Positions 9,479 through 17,445 of a stretch of DNA of 64,000 nt are shown in pieces. The notes under the pieces were generated by a model. That model searched no databases. It was given only the letters and a program-made list of their open reading frames with translations, and had not been told where the DNA came from. The translations under genes and the position numbers were made by a program. Location of the stretch: the NCBI GenBank assembly GCA_910585865.1, contig CAJUGO010000002.1, positions 62,001-126,000 on the forward strand, written 5' to 3'. The stretch comes from an uncultured Ruminococcus sp. GTDB taxonomy: Bacteria; Bacillota; Clostridia; Oscillospirales; Acutalibacteraceae. Within the stretch, counting starts at the first letter, position 1. Each line of letters starts with the position of its first letter.

Positions 9479-10024
9479 TTATGCACCTACAATTGATATA
9501 TCTTCAAAATCAACTTCATAGTGTGAAGTGACAGCGTCGTCAATTACAAGAACCGATGTATCATTCAGTTCGGCGTCGGGCACTATCACTGTTACACCCT
9601 CATCACTTATGTAACACAGGCACTCCGTAAAACCTTTGGCTTTTATTATACTTTCAATACTGTCCTGAATAGTAAATACTTTAAGCATTTCTTCAACATT
9701 TTTCTGTGCATCGCTTTTGTCCTCTTCGCTTGTATTTTCAAGACTGAAAATTTCATTGGCTTCATCAATTATCTTATCCTGAGTACTTTGGCGTTTTGTA
9801 CGCTCTGTTGCAAAATAATTTTTACTTTCTTTTGACAAAGCTGCTGTTTGCACTGCCTCGTCATTTGAAGAGTCACCTACGGTTGCACTCACATAGGAAG
9901 CTGCTCCCAGCTCTTTTGAAGCTGTTGACGGTTTGCTTCCGGAAAGCTGCCAGTTTATGTATACTGCTGTACCAAGTGCAAGAACAAGTGCAGCTAAAAC
10001 AACATATTTTTTTTGAAATTTCAT
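9479..10024 (-). CDS. spoIIIAH: Stage III sporulation protein AH (SpoIIIAH-like)
   Basis: This is a 181-residue protein with one N-terminal membrane helix (VVLAALVLALGTAVYI) and an extracytoplasmic domain. The C-terminal region (AKGFTECLCYI through VIVPDAELN) fits the YscJ/FliF-like ring-building fold of SpoIIIAH. It pairs across the intermembrane space with forespore SpoIIQ. The start at 10024 has GGGAG upstream; a longer frame to 10063 would overlap spoIIIAG. It is somewhat shorter than the Bacillus protein. It is the last gene of the complete spoIIIA operon. Confidence 0.85.
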   Translation of the reverse strand: MKFQKKYVVLAALVLALGTAVYINWQLSGSKPSTASKELGAASYVSATVGDSSNDEAVQTAALSKESKNYFATERTKRQSTQDKIIDEANEIFSLENTSEEDKSDAQKNVEEMLKVFTIQDSIESIIKAKGFTECLCYISDEGVTVIVPDAELNDTSVLVIDDAVTSHYEVDFEDISIVGA

Positions 10025-10038
10025 AATACTCCCGACCT

Positions 10039-10491
10039 TTATTCTGATAATTTTGTAATACATACTTTAGCCGTTGATATGTCAAGTGCCTTTGTCACGG
10101 CATCGGTAATCCGCTCGACTACAATCGGATCGTCACCACCCTCACATACAACAAGAACGCCTCTGATCAGAGGTTCTATTTCCTTTGTTTTCGTTGTGCC
10201 GCCTTCAAGATAAACATACTCAACAGAGTTTTCCATTGTAAGCAGCACTTTAGTTTTTCCTGCGCCTTCAATTTGTGAAATTACAGACTGGAGATCGCTT
10301 TCTATCTTTGTACTATATGTAGTTACTGAAAATTCCTCTTCCTCCTTTTTTCCTGATAATGAACCGAAGTCAATATAGGATGACAGAAAAATAAGCGCTA
10401 TTCCGACAATCCCTGCAATTATTATAAAATTGCGTATTTTATCGTTATCAAAAAACTTTTTAACACTTTTAATACTGTTTTTATCTTCCAT
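10039..10491 (-). CDS. spoIIIAG: Stage III sporulation protein AG
   Basis: This is a 150-residue single-pass membrane protein (helix FIIIAGIVGIALIFLSSY at about 22-39) with a ring-building domain. That domain includes the family motif IEGAGKTKVLLTMENS and the C-terminal EPLIRGVLVVCEGGDDP. SpoIIIAG forms a large ring in the mother-cell membrane as part of the channel to the forespore. It is clearly shorter than the Bacillus homologue, missing much of the linker between the two ring-building strands. Its neighbours are spoIIIAF (3-bp gap) and spoIIIAH. Confidence 0.88.
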   Translation of the reverse strand: MEDKNSIKSVKKFFDNDKIRNFIIIAGIVGIALIFLSSYIDFGSLSGKKEEEEFSVTTYSTKIESDLQSVISQIEGAGKTKVLLTMENSVEYVYLEGGTTKTKEIEPLIRGVLVVCEGGDDPIVVERITDAVTKALDISTAKVCITKLSE

Positions 10492-10494
10492 AAT

Positions 10495-10968
10495 TTACTC
10501 CGTCATAATACTTGGCGTTACACCGAAATTATTAAATGTTATATTTGATATTGTATCGGTGCAATCAAGATAATCGTTATTTATATATATGCTTATTGAT
10601 GAAATAATTATGCTGTTTTTATCGCTCTGGGACAAAATTATTTCACATCTGTTTATTATAATATTATTTTGCTCAAGCAAATCACTCAATGACTGCTGAA
10701 GGTTTGCTTTTGTCTGGTTAAGCACCGCTTTACTGTATGCTTCATCATCTGTTGAGGTAATATTCTGTGCTGTTTCATATTGCGATAAATTGATGTTAAC
10801 AGACTGAATTGCATTCCTGACAGGAATTATCATACAGCATACAATGAATGCACCCAGTATAAGATTTAATATCTTCTTTGTGCTGCCGTCTGTAACAAAA
10901 GCGGAAACCAGCGAACATATAAGCGCTGACGCACAAATAACAGATACAACTGCATACAACTCTTTCAA
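10495..10968 (-). CDS. spoIIIAF: Stage III sporulation protein AF (TTG start)
   Basis: This is a 157-residue protein with two N-terminal membrane helices (residues about 3-22 and 33-52) and a soluble C-terminal domain. I place the start at the TTG at 10968 (reads as LKELYAVV), because SpoIIIAF proteins begin at this point. The TTG overlaps the spoIIIAE stop as TTGA, with GGCGGAAG just upstream. A 21-codon longer frame reaching 11031 would run inside spoIIIAE and looks spurious. It is part of the mother-cell channel complex; its exact role is poorly defined. Confidence 0.85.
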   Translation of the reverse strand: MKELYAVVSVICASALICSLVSAFVTDGSTKKILNLILGAFIVCCMIIPVRNAIQSVNINLSQYETAQNITSTDDEAYSKAVLNQTKANLQQSLSDLLEQNNIIINRCEIILSQSDKNSIIISSISIYINNDYLDCTDTISNITFNNFGVTPSIMTE

Positions 10969-12086
10969 CTTCCGCCACCGCCCATCAGCAAAACTATTGC
11001 CGTCGAAATTATAAAAACAGACATAATACAAAGCAAAACTGCCAGCAATGTTGAAAAAACACCTGTAATGCTTTCAAGCAGTTTTTGCACCTGATTAAGA
11101 CTTAGCACTTCAGCTGTTGACTTCCCAATCCAGAGCGTCAGTATCCACATAAGACTTTGCAAAATAACGGGAAGAAATACAACTGCAATTGAAATAATTA
11201 CAAATATTCCAACTCCCGATTTTAAAAGTCCTACACTTCCCTGAACAGTTTTGTATGCATCGGATAATGCTGAACCTACAATGGGAATAAATGAATTTAG
11301 TGTGAAACGAACTGCTCTTGCAGATACATTATCAAGAGAAGTTGTTATCATCTGACGAAAGGTTAGCACTGCCGTAAATACAGTCATTGCAAACCCTAAA
11401 ATCCATTTTATTACCTTTGAAAAAATACTTATAAATCCGTTAAGATTTATATCCGGCGAAACCGAAGAGGTAATACTCAAGCCAAGAAACATATTCAGAA
11501 GCGGTACGATTACTTTTGAAGAAAGCTGTCCCACTCCCTCGCCGGCCGCTATCATCATTGAATAGTATGATGCTCCGCTTATCGGATGACCGGAAGATGC
11601 CATTATAACAACCATTACAGGTATAAAAGCCATCATAATATTTGAAGAAACCGTAATAACCGTGCCTGTCATATTTATTACCGATATTGCAGGCATTGCG
11701 ACTGCACCGGTTATACAAAGAGTTGATGTAATATTTAACGCAGCAGATATGTCCGAATTTAATGACCCTTTGTAAGCACTCAGCATTGAGCATAACAGCA
11801 AAAGTGCCGTCGTATTAATCAGCCCTTTTAGCGGTGAAGAAATGTTACCGATAGCAAGAGAAGCAATTTCATTTATAATCGCATCAAAAGAAAGGTTGCT
11901 CATATTGTCGGCGTCAGCACTGTCTATACCCATATTTTCAAGACTCTGCTTAACTTCATCAGATAAAGAATCATAAATACCCGACAAATCAAAAATCATA
12001 TTACTGTCATCCTCAGCGCTTACGGTTAACGTTGAAAACGCAACAAGAATAAATACGGTAATTACTACAGAAAATAACTTTTTCAC
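10965..12086 (-). CDS. spoIIIAE: Stage III sporulation protein AE
   Basis: This is a 373-residue polytopic membrane protein with a cleavable-looking signal (hydrophobic stretch, then TVSAED) and six or more later membrane segments. Motifs such as ISSPLKGLINTTALLL, IPVMVVIMASSGHP and FIPIVGSALSDAYKTVQG are typical of SpoIIIAE, the largest membrane component of the SpoIIIA-SpoIIQ feeding channel. The C-terminus ends in GGGGS, whose last codons serve as the ribosome-binding region for spoIIIAF. Confidence 0.93.
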   Translation of the reverse strand: MKKLFSVVITVFILVAFSTLTVSAEDDSNMIFDLSGIYDSLSDEVKQSLENMGIDSADADNMSNLSFDAIINEIASLAIGNISSPLKGLINTTALLLLCSMLSAYKGSLNSDISAALNITSTLCITGAVAMPAISVINMTGTVITVSSNIMMAFIPVMVVIMASSGHPISGASYYSMMIAAGEGVGQLSSKVIVPLLNMFLGLSITSSVSPDINLNGFISIFSKVIKWILGFAMTVFTAVLTFRQMITTSLDNVSARAVRFTLNSFIPIVGSALSDAYKTVQGSVGLLKSGVGIFVIISIAVVFLPVILQSLMWILTLWIGKSTAEVLSLNQVQKLLESITGVFSTLLAVLLCIMSVFIISTAIVLLMGGGGS

Positions 12087-12090
12087 TTCT

Positions 12091-12486
12091 TCACCCCTGT
12101 ATTCCCATAAGCGACAAAACTGTACTTAATATGTCACTGTATAAAGGCAAGGCTGTTATTGTTACCATTATTTTTCCTGCAAGAGAAACATTGCCCGCCA
12201 GCGATTGGCTTCCTGCATCCTTGCAGGTATTAACTGAAAATTCAGTAATAAGGCATATTCCTATTACTTTAAGTAATATAACAATATAATTTACACTTAT
12301 ATCTGCCGCCGAAACAATTGAATTTATTGTGCTTATTATCGAAGATACCTGTGAAAAAATCCAAAGTAAAATTATTACGGAACATGAAATTGCCAGCATG
12401 AGCGCAATCTCACCGTTTTTTGGCCGTAAAGTCGCAATAATTATTACAGTTACAACGGCAAGTACACAAATTGAAAATACATTCAT
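12091..12486 (-). CDS. spoIIIAD: Stage III sporulation protein AD
   Basis: This is a 131-residue membrane protein with about four helices. It contains the family pattern ILLKVIGICLITEFSVNTCKDAG in its middle and ends with LPLYSDILSTVLSLM. SpoIIIAD shares the type III secretion export-apparatus-like architecture proposed for the channel. It is 2 bp from spoIIIAC and 4 bp from spoIIIAE, so translation is tightly coupled. Confidence 0.92.
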   Translation of the reverse strand: MNVFSICVLAVVTVIIIATLRPKNGEIALMLAISCSVIILLWIFSQVSSIISTINSIVSAADISVNYIVILLKVIGICLITEFSVNTCKDAGSQSLAGNVSLAGKIMVTITALPLYSDILSTVLSLMGIQG

Positions 12487-12488
12487 TT

Positions 12489-12683
12489 TTAAAATCCAAA
12501 TAATTGTTTAATTGTAGCGAACAACGAACTTATCTGAGTTATAATAAGTGTCAAAACCACTATAAGTCCTGCAAGAGAAGTAAGCATTGCCTGCTCTTCA
12601 CGTCCGCTTCTTATAAGCAGCTGTGTAAGTACTGCAACTATTATTCCTACAGCCGCAATTTTGAAAATAAGCTCAACATCCAT
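12489..12683 (-). CDS. spoIIIAC: Stage III sporulation protein AC
   Basis: This is a 64-residue membrane protein with two helices around the conserved segment LIRSGREEQAMLTSLAGLIV. Length and sequence match SpoIIIAC closely. It is encoded between spoIIIAB and spoIIIAD with 2- and 9-bp gaps. It is a mother-cell membrane part of the forespore feeding channel. Confidence 0.93.
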   Translation of the reverse strand: MDVELIFKIAAVGIIVAVLTQLLIRSGREEQAMLTSLAGLIVVLTLIITQISSLFATIKQLFGF

Positions 12684-12692
12684 TTTTACCTC

Positions 12693-13202
12693 TTATATCA
12701 TCATAAGGGCTGCTGCTGTTCCTGCAAAAAAGCCCATAGTTTTGTATAGCTTTGATTTTTGTGTAATCGCATCTTCTGCAGACGAAAGCTGCTTTGCAAA
12801 TGTAATTTTATACAGTTCAAGGTGTTTCAGCTGACCTTCAATATCAGTTTTTCCAAGCTGTGAACCAAATTCATACAACAGCTGTCTGTCCGATTTTGTA
12901 AGCGAAATTGCTTTTGGTATATTATCTATCTTGTTTTTCCATGCTGTGTCAAATGAATCCAAGTCATTTTCATTTAATAATAAAAAACTTAGATTATCGT
13001 CACCAGTGCAGGAATTTACAAGAGTAAAGATATCTGCTGAGCTGTATCGTATGCTTGTTGCAAGTGAGGATATAAATGTAACAAACGCCTTTAAAAAATC
13101 TCTTCGCCTATGTAAGTTATGCGAAAGCTTACATCCAATTGCAAATGATGCAGCAACAACAAGGACAGAACCAAATATTTTAAGTACCAAAAATATCACC
13201 AA
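12693..13202 (-). CDS. spoIIIAB: Stage III sporulation protein AB
   Basis: This is a 169-residue protein with an N-terminal membrane helix, a helical cytoplasmic body resembling GspF-type secretion proteins, and a C-terminal hydrophobic helix (KTMGFFAGTAAALMMI). Family motifs include FLKAFVTFISSLATSIRYSS and QLGKTDIEGQLKHL. It overlaps spoIIIAA by 23 bp, which couples the ATPase and its membrane partner. Confidence 0.92.
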   Translation of the reverse strand: MVIFLVLKIFGSVLVVAASFAIGCKLSHNLHRRRDFLKAFVTFISSLATSIRYSSADIFTLVNSCTGDDNLSFLLLNENDLDSFDTAWKNKIDNIPKAISLTKSDRQLLYEFGSQLGKTDIEGQLKHLELYKITFAKQLSSAEDAITQKSKLYKTMGFFAGTAAALMMI

Positions 13203-14130
13203 CTTCTGAAATCTTTACTACTTCGCCGGGTTTATGTTTATTAGAAAGAAATACTGCTGTTGAAAAAGCCCCCGTGTACGCAAGCCGTTTAATATTACTT
13301 TTACTTTTAAGTTCTTTTTCAGATGAAGCATGAACTGAGGTTATAACTCTTACACCGCAGTTTACTGAATGTTCAACTGCTGCAATATCATCATCTGAGC
13401 CTATCTCATCACAAATAATTATATCAGGTGCCATGCTGCGTATGGCCTGAAGCATCGCTTCACTTTTTATGTATGAATCATACACATCACACATACCGAT
13501 ATCATTCTGGAATTTTCCTGCCGAAGTTCCGGCAAACTCCCCTCTCTCATCTATCAGCGCAACATTCTTATTATTCTCAGTTGAAAGCAGCCTTGCCATG
13601 TCTCTTAATATTGTTGTTTTACCGCTGCAAGGCGCACCGCACACAAGAATTCCTCCTTGTAATTTCATTAGACTGGCAACAAGACTTTTGGCACAATCTT
13701 TATGCTCTCTTGCAATTCGCACATTTATTGAAGAAATATCACGGATATTAGTTATTTTATCGTTATTTATAACAGCTGTACCGCATATTCCTGCCCTGTG
13801 CCCTCCCTGCATAGTAATAAAACCATTTACAATTTCATTTTGTCTTGTATACACAGAGTAATTACAGATATTATGAAAGGTATCTGCAATATCAGATTTA
13901 GTCACTGTAAGCATACAGTCTGAAATAGGCGTACTCACAAGACCTCCGCTTTTGGTTACAAAGTATGTAACATCAGGACATACTACGCAAACAGAACGAT
14001 TCAGGCGCAGGCGAATTTCCTGAGCAGCCGAGCCAAGCTTTGGTGCAAGAGGTATAAGCCGCCTGCTGATACTCGGGCACAAGCATCCGGCTGCCTGAAT
14101 AAAACGTCCTTCATTGTTTAAACCTGTCAT
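13180..14130 (-). CDS. spoIIIAA: Stage III sporulation protein AA (ATPase)
   Basis: This is a 316-residue cytoplasmic ATPase of the secretion-superfamily type that energises the SpoIIIA channel. Walker A is GAPCSGKTTIL near residue 160 and Walker B is PDIIICDEIG near 238. ITSVHASSEKEL follows as a sensor region. The start at ATG 14130 has a near-perfect AGGAGGAA ribosome-binding site. It is the first gene of the eight-gene operon, directly behind a sigma-E-like promoter. Confidence 0.95.
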   Translation of the reverse strand: MTGLNNEGRFIQAAGCLCPSISRRLIPLAPKLGSAAQEIRLRLNRSVCVVCPDVTYFVTKSGGLVSTPISDCMLTVTKSDIADTFHNICNYSVYTRQNEIVNGFITMQGGHRAGICGTAVINNDKITNIRDISSINVRIAREHKDCAKSLVASLMKLQGGILVCGAPCSGKTTILRDMARLLSTENNKNVALIDERGEFAGTSAGKFQNDIGMCDVYDSYIKSEAMLQAIRSMAPDIIICDEIGSDDDIAAVEHSVNCGVRVITSVHASSEKELKSKSNIKRLAYTGAFSTAVFLSNKHKPGEVVKISEVGDIFGT

Positions 14131-14160
14131 TTATAATTCCTCCTAAAGTTTGTACACTTA

Positions 14161-14189
14161 ATACTATGTAGACAGGTATAAAAATATGA
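14161..14189 (-). promoter_or_regulatory. Sigma-E-like promoter of the spoIIIA operon
   Basis: On the minus strand TCATATT (14183-14189) fits the sigma-E -35 consensus KMATATT exactly. After 14 bases comes CATAGTAT (14161-14168), which matches 6 of 8 positions of CATACAMT. The spoIIIA operon is known to be sigma-E dependent in Bacillus, so position and sequence agree. The -35 lies inside the 3' arm of the upstream terminator hairpin. Confidence 0.6.
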
Positions 14190-14214
14190 CCTCAACAAAC
14201 GTTGAGGTCATATT
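14183..14214 (-). terminator. Intrinsic terminator after the ligA transcript
   Basis: A perfect 14-bp stem (AATATGACCTCAAC / GTTGAGGTCATATT) closes a 4-base loop. On the minus strand a T-rich run (ATTTTTATA) follows. It ends the HD-protein / ligA / SecD-like transcript before spoIIIAA. Its stem also carries the putative -35 of the next promoter. Confidence 0.85.
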
Positions 14215-14233
14215 CATGTAATTTTTAATTGTA

Positions 14234-14716
14234 TCATTCATGAATTTTATCAAGAATTATTGATATCTCTTCTTTTGTAAAGTTCCCTTCCAGCATTGCT
14301 TTGCCATCTGTTATAGGTGAATTAATAATCGGAGAAGATATTATTTCACCATCAATTACAATATTAAGAACTTCATCTATATGTTCGCTTGTAACTTTGG
14401 CAAATTTTTCAGCACCGGCATCAGTAAAATTAAACATAATTACAAAATCACCTGTATTGGAGGAAATGCCTGTATATACAGGTTCAACAGAATAAATATC
14501 ATCAATTGTAATACAGGTTTTTCAGCTTTCATCCTGCATTTCAAAACTGCCTTTGAGATTTGTGCGAGGGGTATCGTCAAAATCATCTTCGGTCATCTGT
14601 TCAGTTGCCGCAGCTGTTGTAATTTCTGTGTCGCTGCTCTGCTGTAAATCCCCCGAGCAAGCAGAAAACATAATTATTAACATTGCGCTGAATATAGCAA
14701 AAAACAGTGTTTTTAT
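14234..14716 (-). pseudogene. SecD P1-like lipoprotein, interrupted by in-frame TGA
   Basis: One continuous reading frame runs from about 14716 to 14234 except for a TGA at 14522-14524 (codon 65). The first half encodes a lipoprotein signal (KTLFFAIFSAML, then FSACSG) and a Ser/Thr-rich linker. The second half (TCITIDDIYSVEPVY, then FNFTDAGAEKFAKVTSEHI) resembles the periplasmic P1 head of SecD. Around the stop the peptide reads FEMQDES-stop-KTC; relatives would be expected to have Gly there, so GGA to TGA is the simplest lesion. No ATG starts the signal peptide: the position behind GGGAGA is ATA (14714-14716), and the first in-frame ATG (14683) would leave a stub signal. A 67-codon frame from an internal ATG (14437) remains open. 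Most likely a pseudogene; a sequencing error or recoding is possible. Confidence 0.7.
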
Positions 14717-16704
14717 TACTGTTCTCCCTCAATCATTGATTTTAATTTATCCTCAGAAATAACAGTTATTCCCAGTTTATTAGCCTTTTCCAGCTTGCTG
14801 CCTGCATCCTCTCCCGCTAGAACAAATGATGTCTTTTTAGAGACAGATGAACTTGTTTTCCCTCCATGCTGCTCAATTATTTTTGAAGCCTCACTGCGGG
14901 TCATAGTAGGGAGTGTGCCCGTAAGGACAAAGGTTTTGCCTGAAAAAATTCCAGCACCTTTTTTTTGCTCAGACGGTTTCATTTTTATCCCGAGAGATTT
15001 AAAATCTTCTATAAGATTTTTAGTGCTGTTAAGCTTAAAATATGCTTCAATACTTACTGCCATTATAGAGCCAAAACCATTAATAGCTTCAAAATCAGAA
15101 GCTTTTGCATTCATAATATCATCGATTGTCAAAAAGTTTTCGCAGATAATTTTTGCCGCCTTTAAACCAATATTACGTATACCAAGTGCAAATATAAGAC
15201 GGTAAAGCTCATTATCTTTCGATTTTTCTATTGACAAAATAAGATTTTGTGCCGACTTTTCAGCCTTGCGGTCAAGAGCTGAAATATCTTCAGCCTTAAG
15301 CCGGTATAAATCAGCAGGTGATTTGACAAGACCCTCATTAACTAATTGTTTAAGCACAGCCGGACCCAAACCGTCAATATCCATTGCATCGCGGCTTACA
15401 AAATGTATTAAATGGCGCATAAGCTGAGCAGGGCAATCAGTATTTGTACATCGGATTGCCGCTTCGCTTTCATCATGAGAAACAGGACTTCCGCATGACG
15501 GACATAATTTTGGAAACTCGAACGGCACGGAATTTTCGCCATGTTTTTCAACAGAAAGCACTTCCGGGATAATCTCGCCAGCCTTGCGGATTACAACCGT
15601 ATCTCCAACACATATACCCTTTTCTTCTATAAAATCCTTATTATGAAGCGTTGCACGGCTTACTGTTGTACCGGCAAGCAATACCGGCTCAAAATTACCT
15701 ACAGGAGTTAATACCCCTGTTCTTCCTACATTTATTTCTATATCAAGAAGCTTTGTAGTTTTCTCCTCGGGAGGATACTTATATGCCTCTGCCCATCTTG
15801 GATATTTTGCAGTACTTCCCAAAAGATCACGGCTTTGAAAATTGTCAACCTTTACAACGGCACCGTCAATTGCATAATCAAACTCGCCGCGCATACGCCC
15901 TATTCTCTCTATTTCAATAATAACGTCTTCAATATTGTCATAAACGTTATAAAATGCAGTAGGAAAACCAAGCTCTGAAAGATATTTAAGACTTTGCATG
16001 TGACTGGTCAGCGTTATACCGCGAACCTGCTGAATGTTAAAAATAAATATATCCAGATTTCTCTCTGATGTAATTTTAGAATTTTTCTGACGAAGTGACC
16101 CAGCAGCAGCATTCCTCGGATTTTTAAATGTCTTTTCTTCACTTTCCTCCTGACGTTGGGTAAGTGCCTCAAAAGAAGTAAAAGACATATAAACCTCCCC
16201 CCGTACCTCAAGATATTCAGGAGCGTTTGCTATACGCTTTGGAAGACTTTTAATTGTCATAAGGTTCTCTGTAACATCCTCGCCGACTGCACCGTCGCCG
16301 CGGGTTGAACCCCGTACAAAGACTCCGTTTTCATATTCGCATGAAACCGAAAGTCCGTCAAACTTAGGCTCTACTGCATATTTTACTTCAGGAACTGTTT
16401 CATGCACTCTCGCGTCAAATTCACGAAGCTCATCATGAGAAAAACTGTCATGCAGACTTTCCATTACAACTGCGTGAGTAACAGGCGAAAATTTCTCCCC
16501 TGCATTTCCTCCAACCTTATTTGTCGGTGACAATGGTGATTTCAGGGATGGAAATTCTTCTTCAAGCATTTCAAGTTCCCGAAGCATTTTGTCATATTCA
16601 AAATCAGAAATTTCAGGTTCATCTCTATTGTAATAAAGATTATTATGATATTCCAATTGCTTCGATAATTCTTTTATACGTATTTCAGCCGAAATAAGAT
16701 CCAT
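14716..16704 (-). CDS. ligA: NAD-dependent DNA ligase LigA
   Basis: This is a 662-residue ligase that seals nicks in replication and repair using NAD. Order of parts: Ia domain at the N-terminus, adenylation domain with the catalytic lysine in EPKFDG (K114), OB-fold, a four-Cys zinc finger (CPSCG and CTNTDCPAQ near 395-425), helix-hairpin-helix repeats (DIDGLGPAVL, FGSIMAVSIE), and a C-terminal BRCT domain from about 590. The length is standard. It follows the HD-domain gene by 13 bp, and its stop codon abuts the broken SecD-like lipoprotein gene. Confidence 0.96.
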   Translation of the reverse strand: MDLISAEIRIKELSKQLEYHNNLYYNRDEPEISDFEYDKMLRELEMLEEEFPSLKSPLSPTNKVGGNAGEKFSPVTHAVVMESLHDSFSHDELREFDARVHETVPEVKYAVEPKFDGLSVSCEYENGVFVRGSTRGDGAVGEDVTENLMTIKSLPKRIANAPEYLEVRGEVYMSFTSFEALTQRQEESEEKTFKNPRNAAAGSLRQKNSKITSERNLDIFIFNIQQVRGITLTSHMQSLKYLSELGFPTAFYNVYDNIEDVIIEIERIGRMRGEFDYAIDGAVVKVDNFQSRDLLGSTAKYPRWAEAYKYPPEEKTTKLLDIEINVGRTGVLTPVGNFEPVLLAGTTVSRATLHNKDFIEEKGICVGDTVVIRKAGEIIPEVLSVEKHGENSVPFEFPKLCPSCGSPVSHDESEAAIRCTNTDCPAQLMRHLIHFVSRDAMDIDGLGPAVLKQLVNEGLVKSPADLYRLKAEDISALDRKAEKSAQNLILSIEKSKDNELYRLIFALGIRNIGLKAAKIICENFLTIDDIMNAKASDFEAINGFGSIMAVSIEAYFKLNSTKNLIEDFKSLGIKMKPSEQKKGAGIFSGKTFVLTGTLPTMTRSEASKIIEQHGGKTSSSVSKKTSFVLAGEDAGSKLEKANKLGITVISEDKLKSMIEGEQ

Positions 16705-16717
16705 TTGCCGTCTTCCT

Positions 16718-17293
16718 TTACTTATTCACTTGTGATGTACCTTTTTCGCGAAGATATGTAGACTCCAGATCAGCCAGATGAAGTTTAACAGCAAGCGGAT
16801 ATCGATCATAGGCTTGGCTTATTGTATTGCTGTTTTTGTCACCAAATTCGCCCATATGCCAACGAATCGCCATCGCCTCATCAATTTTTAAATGCATTTT
16901 TCTCTCAATTAAAAATACTGACTTCTCTCCGTGTCCGTAAGGAAACTGATCATCTATAGCATAATAAGGAACCTTTTCCCACTGTCCAGTCTGTTCGTTT
17001 TTAACATTACGGCTTGACACCTTATAAAACTGGGCTTTGCATAAATCGTGCAGCAAACCGCATATTGCAAAGCTTTCAATATTATCTGTTTCTTCATCAA
17101 AGTGCTTTTCCATCATTGTGTTAAATACACTTACCGAATGCATAACAAGTCCGCTTTCACAGGCACAATGGAACTTTGAACTTGCAGGGGCTGTAAAAAA
17201 GTCAGTACGTTTCAGCCATTCAAGCAGTTCATCCGCACCTTGCCGCGTTATATTCTCATTATAAATTGCTATAAATTCTTCTTGCGGGGTCAT
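16718..17293 (-). CDS. HD-domain hydrolase of unknown substrate
   Basis: This is a 191-residue protein with the metal-binding HD pattern: H52 in GLVMHSVSVF and H82-D83 in ICGLLHDLCKA, with a later RWHMGEFG. The family includes nucleotidases and phosphodiesterases. Nothing in the sequence names the substrate. It is cytoplasmic, with no membrane segment. It has a strong ribosome-binding site (AGAGGAGG) and leads into ligA with 13 bp between, which suggests a nucleic-acid or nucleotide role by association only. Confidence 0.8.
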   Translation of the reverse strand: MTPQEEFIAIYNENITRQGADELLEWLKRTDFFTAPASSKFHCACESGLVMHSVSVFNTMMEKHFDEETDNIESFAICGLLHDLCKAQFYKVSSRNVKNEQTGQWEKVPYYAIDDQFPYGHGEKSVFLIERKMHLKIDEAMAIRWHMGEFGDKNSNTISQAYDRYPLAVKLHLADLESTYLREKGTSQVNK

Positions 17294-17409
17294 AAAATCC
17301 TCCTCTTATAAAAAGCAACATGGCGTTGCAGCTATTCCAAGCAGACAATTTGATACTACCCGGACTTAATTGCCCAACCATTTTTGACAATTTCCTATAA
17401 AGAAAATAA

Positions 17410-17431
17410 GGGCACCCGATAAAGGATGCCC
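17410..17431 (-). terminator. Intrinsic terminator after ispH-S1
   Basis: An 8-bp stem (GGGCATCC / GGGTGCCC on the minus strand, with one G-U pair) and a 6-base loop are followed by TTATTTTC. It lies 15 bases past the stop of the ispH-S1 gene and should end the rpiR-to-ispH transcript. Confidence 0.8.
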
Positions 17432-17445
17432 AATTTAAATTCAAA

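Noticed and set aside
14522..14524. Selenocysteine at the TGA
   Set aside because: No SECIS-like hairpin with a suitable apical loop follows the TGA, and the expected residue by analogy is Gly, not Cys.
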